From Paracoccaceae bacterium (lineage in GTDB: Bacteria > Pseudomonadota > Alphaproteobacteria > Rhodobacterales > Rhodobacteraceae), in the NCBI GenBank assembly GCA_026709265.1, contig JAPOTI010000068.1:1-34133 (forward strand): a stretch of 34,133 bases of DNA, read 5' to 3'. Positions 23,855 through 32,870 of the stretch are shown here, piece after piece (within the stretch, counting starts at the first letter, position 1; each line of letters starts with the position of its first letter). The translations under genes were made by a program, and so were the position numbers. Under the pieces are notes generated by a model that saw only the letters and a list, made by a program, of their open reading frames with translations, was not told where the DNA came from and searched no databases.

Positions 23855-24476
23855 CAATGGAAACTGCGCGCCAGCTTGCGCTTCGATGATCCATTCTTCA
23901 GCAATGTGTCACACGGGTGCGGTTCTGGTATGGCGGAATCTGCAAGCTTCGAGCCTTTGAAAGCATGATCTGGGAGATCGCACGATATTCGCTCAGCACC
24001 GATCTGGGACTGAGAGAGTTGATATGGCCGCGCCGCACCCCTTTGGCGATGTCCTCCTTCAGGCACCGCAAATTGATGTTTTGTGACGTTCAATTCACGT
24101 AGATGTCGTGCCGTGCACACTCCAGGAGCCTGTCTTCCAGCCAATCGGTTGATGGTGGTGCTGAACCACCGCTCGAAACCCCGATCAAAGGCCGGACGCA
24201 AATCATCCGTCGAGAACACGTCCTGACCTTCTCGTTCAGCGCCGCAAGATTTCGTCGTGGATTCTGTGTTGTCGATTCACAGACCGCCATCGCTCAAGCT
24301 CCGGACCTCTGGCCGCTACTCGCATCCTGTTTTTCGCAGATTCTCAGGTTGATTGACGCGCCATAACAATCTCAGGGATCATGTTCAGGAAGGCCCAACC
24401 CTATCGAAAGGATATTGTGCAGGTCTGGCGATTGCCGTAGGAAAGTGGTCCAATATTTTTGTTTATGGAGGTAACC
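23855..24476 (-). other. Intergenic region with a possible decayed gene
   Basis: 622 bp without an intact gene. On the minus strand, protein-like segments appear in successive frames. One frame across about 24215-24070 includes STDDLRPAFDRGFERWFSTT and RHLREL. Another across about 24060-23890 includes EDIAKGVRRGHINSL, SEYRAISQIMLSKA and IPPYQN. This looks like one coding sequence broken by frameshifts. I do not recognise the family, and no start or stop can be assigned. Confidence 0.3.
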
Positions 24477-25424
24477 ATGAAAACACTGATTTCATCCCTT
24501 GCCGTCGCTGCAGCCGTCGTGGCTTCACCAATGGCGGCCGTGTCCGATGGCCATGATCAACTGAACTATGTCCTTGTCAGCCATGCGCCGGACAGTGACA
24601 GTTGGTGGAATACCATCAAGAATGGCATCGCCCTGGCCGGTGAGCAGATGGGCGTGGAGGTGGAATACCGCAATCCGCCGACAGGTGATCTTGCCGACAT
24701 GGCCCGGATTATCGAGCAGGCCGCCGCCGCCGGTCCGAATGGCATCATCACCACACTTTCCGACTATGACGTCCTGCGGGGGCCAATCCAGGATGCGGTT
24801 GCCTCGGGCATTGATGTCATCATCATGAACTCAGGCACCCCCGAGCAGGCCCGTGAAGTGGGTGCGCTCATGTATGTCGGGCAGCCGGAATATGATGCCG
24901 GATTCGCCGCCGGTCAGCGAGCCAAGGCGGACGGCGTCGGATCGTTCCTGTGTGTGAACCATTACATCTCATCACCATCCTCGGTGGAACGCTGCCAGGG
25001 ATTTGCAGATGCCCTCGGCGTCGATCTGGGCGACCAGATGATCGACAGCGGACAAGATCCAGCGGAAATCAAGAATCGGGTGCTGGCCTATCTGAATGCC
25101 AACCCCGATACCGATGCGATCCTGACCCTTGGCCCGACCTCGGCCGATCCCACCATCCTCGCACTTGAGGAAAACGGCATGGCAGGCGATATCTACTTCG
25201 GGACATTTGACCTCGGCACCGAGATCGTCAAGGGGATCAAGGGCGACGTGATCAACTGGGGGATTGACCAGCAGCCCTTCCTGCAGGCCTATCTGCCTGT
25301 GGTCGTGCTGGCCAACTATCACCGCTATGGGGTCCTGCCGGGCAACAACATCAACTCAGGTCCTGGCTTTATCACCAAGGATGCCCTTGAGTTGGTGGAA
25401 CAATATGCTGGCGAATATCGCTGA
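24477..25424 (+). CDS. Sugar-type ABC transporter periplasmic binding protein
   Basis: 315 residues with an ideal ribosome binding site (GGAGG seven bases before the ATG). A signal peptide of about 20 residues ends near SPMAA. The mature part is a Peripla_BP_4 (ribose/LacI-fold) protein: DSWWNTIKNG near the N-terminus, ADMARIIEQAAAAGPNGIITT, VGQPEYDAGFAAGQRA and DAILTLGP. It captures a sugar or polyol in the periplasm and delivers it to the permease encoded downstream. FrcB/RbsB-like systems are the nearest type I can name; the substrate is unknown. A strong stem-loop lies between it and the permease gene. Confidence 0.88.
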   Translation: MKTLISSLAVAAAVVASPMAAVSDGHDQLNYVLVSHAPDSDSWWNTIKNGIALAGEQMGVEVEYRNPPTGDLADMARIIEQAAAAGPNGIITTLSDYDVLRGPIQDAVASGIDVIIMNSGTPEQAREVGALMYVGQPEYDAGFAAGQRAKADGVGSFLCVNHYISSPSSVERCQGFADALGVDLGDQMIDSGQDPAEIKNRVLAYLNANPDTDAILTLGPTSADPTILALEENGMAGDIYFGTFDLGTEIVKGIKGDVINWGIDQQPFLQAYLPVVVLANYHRYGVLPGNNINSGPGFITKDALELVEQYAGEYR

Positions 25425-25455
25425 GCCCGGCAACTCTTGTTGAGAGCATAACCAG

Positions 25456-25480
25456 TGGGCATCCCGCACCGGGTTGCCCA
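25456..25480 (+). terminator. Strong stem-loop between binding-protein and permease genes
   Basis: TGGGCA pairs with TGCCCA, and an inner CCCG pairs with CGGG around a CAC loop, with a single T-T mismatch between the two parts. No long T-run follows. It is probably a partial terminator or a 3' mRNA-stabilising hairpin that raises binding-protein levels above those of the membrane subunits, as is common in ABC operons. Confidence 0.6.
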
Positions 25481-25541
25481 TCTTGGTCCGGATCTGTCTC
25501 TGCACAGATCATATCATTGTAGGGTTGGGAATAGCTGAGTG

Positions 25542-26645
25542 ATGGCGGGAACAGACGAACGCATCAAGGAGATGTCGCCGCTGCGGCGGGCGCTCATCCG
25601 GCCTGAGCTTGGTGGTATTGTCGGGACAATCGCTGTCTTCACATTCTTTTTGTTGACGGCATTCGACAGCGGGATGTTCAACGCCCAGGGAACGCTGAAC
25701 TGGTCGATTGTCTCGGCCCAGTTCATGATCATCGCCGTGGGTGCCTGCCTGCTGATGATCGCGGGGGAATTCGACTTGTCCGTGGGCTCGATGATCGGGT
25801 TCTCCGGCATGATGATTGCCATATTTTCCGTCACCCTGGGCTGGCCGGTCTGGCTGGCCATTCTCGCGACCTTTGCCATGGCCATCGCCATCGGGGCCCT
25901 GAACGGGTTCATTGTGATCCGGACCGGGCTGCCGAGTTTTATCGTGACACTGGCCTTCCTGTTCATCCTGCGGGGGTTCACGATCTATCTCCCCCAAACC
26001 ATTGAGCGGAAAACCATCATTGGTGGCATTCGTGAGGTTGCGGAGGGTGATTGGCTGGCGCCGGTCTTTGGCGGCAAGATCCTTCAGGGTCTGTTTACCT
26101 GGCTCGGTGAGGTTGGACTCCTGGCCACATTCGAACGTGGCACCCGGGCTGGCCAACCCGTCGTGGACGGCGTTCCGATGCTGATTGTGTGGGCCATCGC
26201 TCTCGTCATCTTTGGCCATATCCTGCTGACCAAGACCCGTTTTGGCAACTGGATCTATGCCGCCGGCGGTGATGCCCAGGCGGCCCGCTACGCCGGGGTC
26301 CCCGTCAACCGGGTCAAGATCCTGATGTTCATGTTCACGGCCTTCTGCGCCACGGTGTTCGCCACCTGCCAGGTGATGGAATTCGGCTCGGCAGGTGCCG
26401 ACCGGGGGCTTCTCAAGGAGTTCGAGGCCATCATCGCCGTGGTGATCGGCGGAGCCCTCCTGACCGGTGGCTACGGTTCAGTGATCGGGGCCGCCCTCGG
26501 GGCCCTCATCTTTGGGGTGGTCCAGCAGGGACTCTTCTTTGCCGGTGTCGAGAGTTCCCTCTTTCGGGTGTTTCTCGGTGTCATCCTGCTCGGTGCCGTG
26601 ATCCTGAACACCTACATTCGGCGCCTGATCACCGGAGCGCGCTGA
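25542..26645 (+). CDS. Sugar-type ABC transporter permease (BPD_transp_2)
   Basis: 367 residues with many hydrophobic helices. Family features include the segment GEFDLSVGSMIGFSGMM (about residues 68-84), GLPSFIVTLAFLFILRG, and AAGGDAQAARYAGVPVNRVKI, the conserved cytoplasmic loop of RbsC/FrcC-like permeases that contacts the ATPase. A second conserved region is AVVIGGALLTGGYGSVIG. It forms the inner-membrane channel of the importer. The ATG at 25542 is preferred over the preceding in-frame GTG at 25539. It ends one base before the ATPase gene. Confidence 0.9.
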   Translation: MAGTDERIKEMSPLRRALIRPELGGIVGTIAVFTFFLLTAFDSGMFNAQGTLNWSIVSAQFMIIAVGACLLMIAGEFDLSVGSMIGFSGMMIAIFSVTLGWPVWLAILATFAMAIAIGALNGFIVIRTGLPSFIVTLAFLFILRGFTIYLPQTIERKTIIGGIREVAEGDWLAPVFGGKILQGLFTWLGEVGLLATFERGTRAGQPVVDGVPMLIVWAIALVIFGHILLTKTRFGNWIYAAGGDAQAARYAGVPVNRVKILMFMFTAFCATVFATCQVMEFGSAGADRGLLKEFEAIIAVVIGGALLTGGYGSVIGAALGALIFGVVQQGLFFAGVESSLFRVFLGVILLGAVILNTYIRRLITGAR

Positions 26646-26646
26646 C

Positions 26647-27441
26647 ATGACGGACACTGGCGCGCGCGCGCCCATCATTCGCATGAAGAACATCGAGAAA
26701 CACTTCGGCAATGTCATTGCGCTGGCCGGCGTCTCGATCGATATCCACCAGGGAGAATGCCATTGCCTCCTTGGCGACAACGGGGCAGGCAAATCCACCT
26801 TTATCAAGACGATGAGTGGAGTCCACCAACCCACCCATGGCGAAATCCTCTTTGAGGGTCAGGTCATGGAATTTGCCGATCCGCGGGATGCCATCGCTGC
26901 CGGAATCGCCACGGTCTATCAGGATCTGGCCATGATCCCGCTGATGTCCGTGGCCCGGAATTTCTTCATGGGCAATGAACCGATCAAGACCCGTCTGGGT
27001 ATTCCGTTCTATGACCGGGAGTATGCCGACCGGGTGACCATGGAGGAGATGCGCAACATGGGGATCAACCTCCGGGGACCCGACCAGGCCGTGGGAACCC
27101 TCTCGGGCGGAGAACGCCAGACAGTGGCCATCGCCCGCTCGGTGCATTTCGGTGCCAAGGTTCTCATTCTCGACGAACCGACCTCGGCGCTTGGTGTCCG
27201 GCAGACATCCAATGTGTTGGCCACGATCGACAGGGTCCGCAAACAGGGCATTGCCGTTGTTTTCATCACCCACAATGTCCGCCATGCCTTGGCAGCAGGG
27301 GATCGGTTCACGGTTCTGAACCGCGGCAAGACCCTCGGCACCGCCAAACGGGGTGAGATCACCCCCGATGCGCTGCAGGACATGATGGCCGGCGGTCAGG
27401 AACTCGCTGAACTCGAAGGGTCGCTCGGCGGAACGATCTGA
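26647..27441 (+). CDS. Sugar-type ABC transporter ATP-binding protein (FrcA-like)
   Basis: 264 residues, a single ABC domain like FrcA rather than the duplicated RbsA/MglA form. Walker A is GDNGAGKST (43-51), the signature LSGGERQ (152-158), Walker B LILDEP (173-178) and the switch His is in FITHNV. It powers import through the preceding permease as a homodimer. Start and permease stop are separated by one base (TGACATG). Codon choice is very rich in G/C-ending codons compared with the fab genes next to it. Confidence 0.92.
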   Translation: MTDTGARAPIIRMKNIEKHFGNVIALAGVSIDIHQGECHCLLGDNGAGKSTFIKTMSGVHQPTHGEILFEGQVMEFADPRDAIAAGIATVYQDLAMIPLMSVARNFFMGNEPIKTRLGIPFYDREYADRVTMEEMRNMGINLRGPDQAVGTLSGGERQTVAIARSVHFGAKVLILDEPTSALGVRQTSNVLATIDRVRKQGIAVVFITHNVRHALAAGDRFTVLNRGKTLGTAKRGEITPDALQDMMAGGQELAELEGSLGGTI

Positions 27442-27750
27442 CCCCAAAGGTCCTGATCCTGGTGGCCTGGATCTTCGGGATAGGGATTATACACTCGAGT
27501 TGACAACCATCAAAATACCTAATGGGCCCAACTGACCCACAGACGGCGACACGCCCATGCCCATCTCTGGGCCAACGGCAAGCACCCGCCTCTCATCGCG
27601 GCAACCTGAATCATTGACCTCACATAACAATGATAACAAAACCAAGCCCTATGGGAATCGCACCACGTCACATTGCATGTTGTTCCATTGTGACAATGTC
27701 AGTGTTAAGAGGTGACTCGTCTGAACCTAATTGCATTGGAACATCAGGGC
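27442..27750. other. Intergenic region ABC operon / fabA
   Basis: About 310 bp. It includes a weak GATCC/GGATC hairpin just after the ATPase gene and an AT-rich stretch (about 27610-27645) upstream of fabA. The dyad at 27686-27698 is listed separately. No gene is seen. Confidence 0.4.
27686..27698. promoter_or_regulatory. 13-bp dyad upstream of fabA
   Basis: CATTGT-G-ACAATG is a perfect inverted repeat with a one-base centre, 53 bp before the fabA ATG. A regulator of unsaturated fatty acid synthesis could bind here, but I cannot match it to a known operator. Confidence 0.35.
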
Positions 27751-28257
27751 ATGGCCAAGTATCCGACTTCATTTGATCGCGAAGGATTGCTGAAATGCGC
27801 GCGCGGAGAATTGTTCGGCGCGGGAAATGCCCAGCTTCCTCTGCCCCCGATGCTGATGTTTGATCGTGTCACCGAGATTTCGGACAACGGCGGCAAACAT
27901 GGCAAGGGCCACGTGATTGCCGAACTCGATATTCACCCCGATCTCTGGTTTTTTTCCTGCCACTTTCCGAATGATCCGGTCATGCCGGGATGCCTGGGTC
28001 TGGACGCACTTTGGCAGTTGACCGGTTTCAATCTTGGCTGGCGTGGCCTCAAGGGTCGTGGTCGGGCGCTGGGCGTGAATGAAGTCAAGTTTACAGAAAT
28101 GGTGACACCAAGCCGCAAATTGCTGACATATATTGTGGATTTTACCCGCGTCATTGAACGAAAACTCAAACTTGGCATCGCTGATGGTTGTATGCTTGCG
28201 GATGGACGTGAAATCTACAAGACAGCAGGAATGAAGGTCGGCCTTTTTTCGGCCTGA
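27751..28257 (+). CDS. fabA: 3-hydroxydecanoyl-ACP dehydratase/isomerase
   Basis: 168 residues, close to the 172 of E. coli FabA. It dehydrates 3-hydroxyacyl-ACP and isomerises trans-2- to cis-3-decenoyl-ACP, which introduces the double bond in anaerobic-type unsaturated fatty acid synthesis. The catalytic pair is H71 in [11 protein letters not shown] and D85 in GLDALWQL, the same positions as in E. coli. The start [14 protein letters not shown] aligns with FabA N-termini, so longer in-frame starts are rejected. It is first of fabA-fabB-fabI. Confidence 0.95.
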   Translation: MAKYPTSFDREGLLKCARGELFGAGNAQLPLPPMLMFDRVTEISDNGGKHGKGHVIAELDIHPDLWFFSCHFPNDPVMPGCLGLDALWQLTGFNLGWRGLKGRGRALGVNEVKFTEMVTPSRKLLTYIVDFTRVIERKLKLGIADGCMLADGREIYKTAGMKVGLFSA

Positions 28258-28273
28258 GTCAATGGAGACCAAA

Positions 28274-29500
28274 ATGCGGCGCGTGGTTGTCACTGGCATA
28301 GGTATCGTATCACCAATCGGCAACAACCAGGAAGAGGTTCTTGCTGCGCTGAAATCCGGCCGGTCAGGCATCACGTTCAGTGAAGAATATGCCGAACGGA
28401 ATTTTCGCAGCCAGGTCCATGGCATCCCGTCAATTGATTTGACGGACCATCTGGACAAGCGCCAATTGCGTTTCATGGGTGCAGGTGCCGCCTACAATTT
28501 TATTGCAATGCAGCAGGCCATTGCCGATTCCGGACTCGCAGACAATGAAGTCTCCCATGAGCGGACTGGTATGGTGATGGGAAGTGGAGGTCCGTCAACA
28601 TCCAATTTCTATGTCGCACATACCGCAGTTCGTGAGAAAGGCAGCCCGCGACGCATGGGGCCATTCATGGTGACGCGTTGCATGTCTTCGACCAACTCCG
28701 CCTGCCTCGCGACCCCTTTCAAGATCAAGGGTGTCAATTATTCCATCACTTCCGCATGCGCGACATCGGCACATTGTATTGGCAATGGGGTGGAGCAGAT
28801 CCGGTTCGGGCTGCAAGATATTGTCTTCGCAGGCGGGGGTGAAGAAGTCGATTGGACTCTGTCGTGCTTGTTTGATGCGATGGGTGCCATGAGTTCAAAA
28901 TATAATGACACGCCCGAAACCGCTTCGCGACCGTTCGATTCGACTCGAGACGGATTCGTGATCTCGGGAGGCGGAGGTGTCCTCGTCCTTGAAGAGTTGG
29001 AACGGGCACGGGCACGTGGCGCAAAGATCTATGCGGAAGTGACAGGCTACGGTGCCACTTCAGATGGTCATGACATGGTGGCACCATCCGGTGAAGGTGG
29101 TGAGCGTTCGATGCGCCTTGCAATCGCACAGGCCAGTGGTCACAAGGTGGATTATATCAATGCGCATGGCACGTCGACGCCCGCCGGAGACGTCGTTGAA
29201 GTCGAAGCTGTCAGGCGTGTATTTGATGGCCAGAAAAAGCCCCTTATCAGTTCCACCAAATCCTTGACAGGGCATTCACTGGGGGCGACTGGCGTTCATG
29301 AAGCGATCTATACACTCCTGATGATGCAGGGACGTTTTCTTGCGGCTTCAGCGAATGTCACCAGTCTTGACCCGGACATCGAACCTGATGAAATCATCAC
29401 CCAGGTCAGAGAAGATGTGGAAATTGATACGGCACTTTCAAACAGTTTCGGGTTTGGGGGGACCAACGCCACACTTGCTCTCAGTCGTTATGATACGTGA
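28274..29500 (+). CDS. fabB: 3-oxoacyl-ACP synthase I
   Basis: 408 residues. KAS I elongates unsaturated and saturated acyl-ACPs and works with FabA. The condensing triad is Cys162 in TSACATS, one His in [11 protein letters not shown] and one in [10 protein letters not shown]; the C-terminal GFGGTN is present. The start at 28274 gives [18 protein letters not shown], which matches the E. coli FabB start. GGAG stands six bases upstream of it. The earlier in-frame ATG at 28262 lies only 4 bp after fabA and lacks its own site. Confidence 0.95.
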   Translation: MRRVVVTGIGIVSPIGNNQEEVLAALKSGRSGITFSEEYAERNFRSQVHGIPSIDLTDHLDKRQLRFMGAGAAYNFIAMQQAIADSGLADNEVSHERTGMVMGSGGPSTSNFYVAHTAVREKGSPRRMGPFMVTRCMSSTNSACLATPFKIKGVNYSITSACATSAHCIGNGVEQIRFGLQDIVFAGGGEEVDWTLSCLFDAMGAMSSKYNDTPETASRPFDSTRDGFVISGGGGVLVLEELERARARGAKIYAEVTGYGATSDGHDMVAPSGEGGERSMRLAIAQASGHKVDYINAHGTSTPAGDVVEVEAVRRVFDGQKKPLISSTKSLTGHSLGATGVHEAIYTLLMMQGRFLAASANVTSLDPDIEPDEIITQVREDVEIDTALSNSFGFGGTNATLALSRYDT

Positions 29501-29503
29501 TCA

Positions 29504-30292
29504 TTGCCTGATCTTCTGAACAATCGCCGCGGCTTGATCGTCGGCATCGCCAACAACCGCTCAATTGCGTGTGGGATAGCACGGGCCATGCATGCCGAAG
29601 GTGCATCACTCGCTCTCACTTATCAGAATGACAGTATCAAAAAGCGGGTCGCACCTTTGGCTGAGGAATTCAGTGCAGAGATTTTCGAACGTGCCGATAC
29701 CGAAGATGCTGAATCCCTCGACCATTTGTTTTCCCGCATCGAGGATGTCTGGGGAAAGCTCGATTTTCTGGTTCATGCGATTGCTTTCTCTGACCGCCAT
29801 GAACTCACGGGTCGTTTTGTCAATACCAGCCGCGAAAATTTCAAGACCTCGCTCACGATTTCCTGTTACTCGCTTATTGACCTGACGCGGCGGGCATATC
29901 CATTGATGCGTGACGGAGGAACGATACTGACCGTGACCTTTCAGGGATCAAATCGGGTCACGCCGTATTACAATATCATGGGCGTCGCCAAGGCGGCCCT
30001 TGAATCCTCAGTGAAATATCTTGCCAATGATTTGGGGAAGGATGGTATTCGGGTGAATGCAATCAGCCCCGGTCCAATGAAGACACTTGCAGGCGCAGCC
30101 ATCGGCGGTGCCCGCAAGACCTTCCGCCATACTGAAACCAATGCTCCACTCGGTGCCAATGCGACGCTTGAAGCCATTGGTGGAGCAGCTGTGTTCCTGG
30201 CATCAGATTATGGGGTCTGCACCACTGGTGATATCATCACCGTTGACGGTGGTTTCCACATACTCGGTATGCCGCAACCAGACAATCTTTAG
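29504..30292 (+). CDS. fabI: Enoyl-ACP reductase (NADH)
   Basis: 262 residues. FabI performs the last reduction of each fatty acid elongation cycle. GIANNRSIACG (14-24) is the FabI-type cofactor motif, and Y156-(x6)-K163 is the catalytic pair. The position of the second conserved Tyr (146 in E. coli) is Phe here. The only start giving the normal N-terminus is TTG at 29504, three bases after the fabB stop, with no visible Shine-Dalgarno sequence, so expression probably depends on coupling to fabB. ISPGPMKTLAG and TVDGGFHILGM are typical C-terminal motifs. Confidence 0.93.
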   Translation: MPDLLNNRRGLIVGIANNRSIACGIARAMHAEGASLALTYQNDSIKKRVAPLAEEFSAEIFERADTEDAESLDHLFSRIEDVWGKLDFLVHAIAFSDRHELTGRFVNTSRENFKTSLTISCYSLIDLTRRAYPLMRDGGTILTVTFQGSNRVTPYYNIMGVAKAALESSVKYLANDLGKDGIRVNAISPGPMKTLAGAAIGGARKTFRHTETNAPLGANATLEAIGGAAVFLASDYGVCTTGDIITVDGGFHILGMPQPDNL

Positions 30293-30351
30293 ATATTTTC
30301 TGAAGAGCTGTGAGCTACCACCGACGGCATTCCTATTGAACAGGGTCACGC

Positions 30352-31176
30352 ATGTATAACTTCCGGGCATCAGACGGAACGATTCTCGCCTATCGCGATT
30401 TGGGGTGCGGCATTCCCGTGCTGTGTCTGGCCGGACTGACACGAAATTCCAGCGATTTTGTTGGGCTCGAAAATTCATTCCGTGACACCCGCCTGATCAT
30501 GATGGACTACCGCGGGCGGGGCGAGTCGGATTGGGATATCAACTCGTTGGCCTACACCACCGAGAAGGAAGCTGATGATGCATTTGAATTGCTTGACCAT
30601 CTCGATATTGATCGGGTGCATATCATTGGAACCTCGCGCGGTGGGCTGGTGGCCATGAAGATGGCCACAATTGCACGTGGGCGTATCGACGGAATCCTGT
30701 TCAATGACATCGGACCTGAAATTGAAACCGCAGGTATACAGCGCATTTTTGACCATCTCGGTCGCAATCCTGAATATCAGAATCTGGAAGACGCTGCGAA
30801 GCAATTGGCTTCCATTGCTCACGGCTTTCGCGATGTCTCCATGCGCCAGTGGCGGCGTGAAGCCGAGAATCGGTATCGCTTCGCCGGATGTCGGCTCAAT
30901 ATCCGTTATGATCCGGGATTGAGATGGGCGTGTATTCATACGGCAGCTCTGCAGAATCTGGACTTATGGCAGGAATTCAAAGCACTGAACGGCATGAACC
31001 TGGCATTGATTCGTGGTGAAAATTCGGATGTCCTGTCGTCAGAAACGGCTGCCAATATGCAACTGGCCTGCCCGGACCTTATCATCACAACTGCGCGCAA
31101 TCGTGGTCACTGCCCGTTTCTTGATGAACCCGAATCACAACAGGCGATCGCACGTTTCCTTGTCGCCAGGTCTTGA
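30352..31176 (+). CDS. Alpha/beta-hydrolase fold protein
   Basis: 274 residues. The nucleophile elbow is GTSRGG with Ser95. DYRGRGESDW (about 52-61) is the oxyanion-side loop common in this fold, and the catalytic His is in RGHCPFLDEP near residue 258; the acid is probably in GENSDVLS. It resembles esterase, lactonase or haloperoxidase-like hydrolases. The substrate cannot be assigned. It follows fabI by 59 bp on the same strand, so a link to acyl metabolism is possible. No signal peptide is seen, so it should be cytoplasmic. Confidence 0.85.
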   Translation: MYNFRASDGTILAYRDLGCGIPVLCLAGLTRNSSDFVGLENSFRDTRLIMMDYRGRGESDWDINSLAYTTEKEADDAFELLDHLDIDRVHIIGTSRGGLVAMKMATIARGRIDGILFNDIGPEIETAGIQRIFDHLGRNPEYQNLEDAAKQLASIAHGFRDVSMRQWRREAENRYRFAGCRLNIRYDPGLRWACIHTAALQNLDLWQEFKALNGMNLALIRGENSDVLSSETAANMQLACPDLIITTARNRGHCPFLDEPESQQAIARFLVARS

Positions 31177-31376
31177 TCATGGGACCATGACCAAGATGAA
31201 AATTCACCTTAGCTCCAACCTCAAACTGTCCCGTAAACCAGGACCATCCCAGAGGTTCCTGGAGATCGAAACCAGGCTGGCATTCCGAACAAAATCGAAA
31301 CCCCAGATGACACCGCTGGAACACGGTGTTTAATTTCGCCTGGATCAACCGGACGCCCATGACGGAGTTCCGATGA

Positions 31377-32831
31377 ATGGTCAATCACAGCGAACAAAAA
31401 CATTTCGGGATCGTTTACACGCCGAGGCCGGTAGTCGAGTTGATGCTTGACAAGATTGAGTCCTGGGATGGCGTTTCGGTCTGCGACCCGTCATGTGGTG
31501 ACGGGCAGTTCCTGGTCGCTACGGCCGAGCGTCTGTGTCAAAAGATTCACGCGGGTGTGGACCCACACCCATATGAGTCGACATTGCAGCGTCTCACGGG
31601 CCTGGACATTGACGAGCAAGCACTCAACATATGCCGTCGCCGGTTAAACCAGGTTGTCGAAAAGGCTGGTTGTCAACCCGTCAATTGGAATCTCATCAGA
31701 GTTGACGCCCTCGACCGAAACAAATGGACAAGCTTGGGTCCCTTCGATGTCGTCATTGGCAATCCCCCTTATGTTCGCATTCAACATCTGGAGACCCGTC
31801 GGCGACAACGTATTCTCGAGGGAAACTGGAGCTGTATGAAAGGATGCGCGGATCTGTATATGTTGTTCTTCGAGATGGGTCTGCAACTGGTCAGATCGCA
31901 CGGTTCACTCATCTACATCACCCCAAGTTCGTGGATGAACAATAGCGCTGGAAAGCCGTTGAGGAATCTGATTCGAGACCATCACGGGCTGGTTTCGATA
32001 ACGGATTTCGGGGGTCACCAGATATTCTCTCATGTCACAACATACACCGCGATCACACATATCAAGGTCAAGGCCCCGGCAATCAACAGGGCCAAGGGCT
32101 GGGCCTGCACGGGTTTCACAAATGGACGCCCCAATTTACGCCGGGCGACCATCTTCAAAAATCAGAATGGGTTGAGAGTCATGTCTCACCAGGATGCTGT
32201 TTATTTACGGCGCCTGACAACCCGCCCCAAGAGACTCCGCGATCTTGCCGACATTCATGTCGGCATTCAGACTCTTGCCGATGATGTCTTTGTTCTGGGT
32301 GAAGGAAACCTGGACATCGAACCCGGAATCACCAGACGGATTGTAAAGGCGAGCGTAATGAAAGATGGCAAAGACAGAGCCAGACGACGCGTGATTTACC
32401 CTTACAATGATGGACAACTCATCCCTGAAAGCGATCTGGCAGGACAATACCCGAAGGCATACGCTTATCTCATGCAACACAAGCAACAATTGCTGCAAAG
32501 GGATAAGGGAAGCATTGATCCGGCGAAATGGTATGGATTTGGGCGGGACGTCTCCATCCTGTCCGGCTTTGGAGAGAAGATACTGACATCAGGTATGAAT
32601 GCCGCACCCAACTTCCAAAAGTGTTCTGACCCTGAATCCCTGTTCTACAGTGGCTATTGCGTCAAACCCAGGCCCGGCGTACCCATTGACGTGCTACTCG
32701 GGGAACTCAATGGCGCCGACATGGCCCGGTATATTCGTCTGGTATCGCGCCCCTTCAGGAATGGATGGTTTTCCTATGCCAAAACCTACATTCAAGATTT
32801 CCCGCTCTTGGAGCTATGCCATGCCCGATGA
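31377..32831 (+). CDS. N6-adenine DNA methyltransferase (Eco57I/TaqI-like)
   Basis: 484 residues. Motif X-like GIVYTPRPVVELML (about 11-24) precedes motif I DPSCGDGQFL (37-46), which binds S-adenosylmethionine. Motif IV NPPY (129-132) is the N6-adenine catalytic motif. The C-terminal half resembles the target-recognition domain of Eco57I/TaqI-type enzymes, with KWYGFGRD and PFRNGWFSYAKTYIQDFPLL. Such enzymes belong to restriction-modification or epigenetic systems. There is no N-terminal nuclease domain and no restriction gene before the right-hand IS, so it appears orphan or has lost its partner. CGGAG lies about eight bases upstream of the ATG. Confidence 0.88.
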   Translation: MVNHSEQKHFGIVYTPRPVVELMLDKIESWDGVSVCDPSCGDGQFLVATAERLCQKIHAGVDPHPYESTLQRLTGLDIDEQALNICRRRLNQVVEKAGCQPVNWNLIRVDALDRNKWTSLGPFDVVIGNPPYVRIQHLETRRRQRILEGNWSCMKGCADLYMLFFEMGLQLVRSHGSLIYITPSSWMNNSAGKPLRNLIRDHHGLVSITDFGGHQIFSHVTTYTAITHIKVKAPAINRAKGWACTGFTNGRPNLRRATIFKNQNGLRVMSHQDAVYLRRLTTRPKRLRDLADIHVGIQTLADDVFVLGEGNLDIEPGITRRIVKASVMKDGKDRARRRVIYPYNDGQLIPESDLAGQYPKAYAYLMQHKQQLLQRDKGSIDPAKWYGFGRDVSILSGFGEKILTSGMNAAPNFQKCSDPESLFYSGYCVKPRPGVPIDVLLGELNGADMARYIRLVSRPFRNGWFSYAKTYIQDFPLLELCHAR

Positions 32832-32856
32832 AAGACAGCCCGCTCAACAATGCTGA

Positions 32857-32870
32857 CCCCCCCCCCCCCC
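32857..32870. repeat. Homopolymer tract C14
   Basis: Fourteen consecutive C begin 25 bases after the methyltransferase stop. Tracts of this length slip readily in replication and are also prone to assembly error. Confidence 0.8.

Noticed and set aside
25509-26219. 236-codon minus-strand frame opposite the permease gene
   Set aside because: Very hydrophilic repetitive composition, antisense to an evident membrane protein.
26629-27447. 272-codon minus-strand frame opposite the ABC ATPase
   Set aside because: Antisense of a gene with complete Walker and signature motifs; no independent motif.
27769-28476. 235-codon minus-strand frame across fabA/fabB
   Set aside because: Shadow of two well-supported genes.
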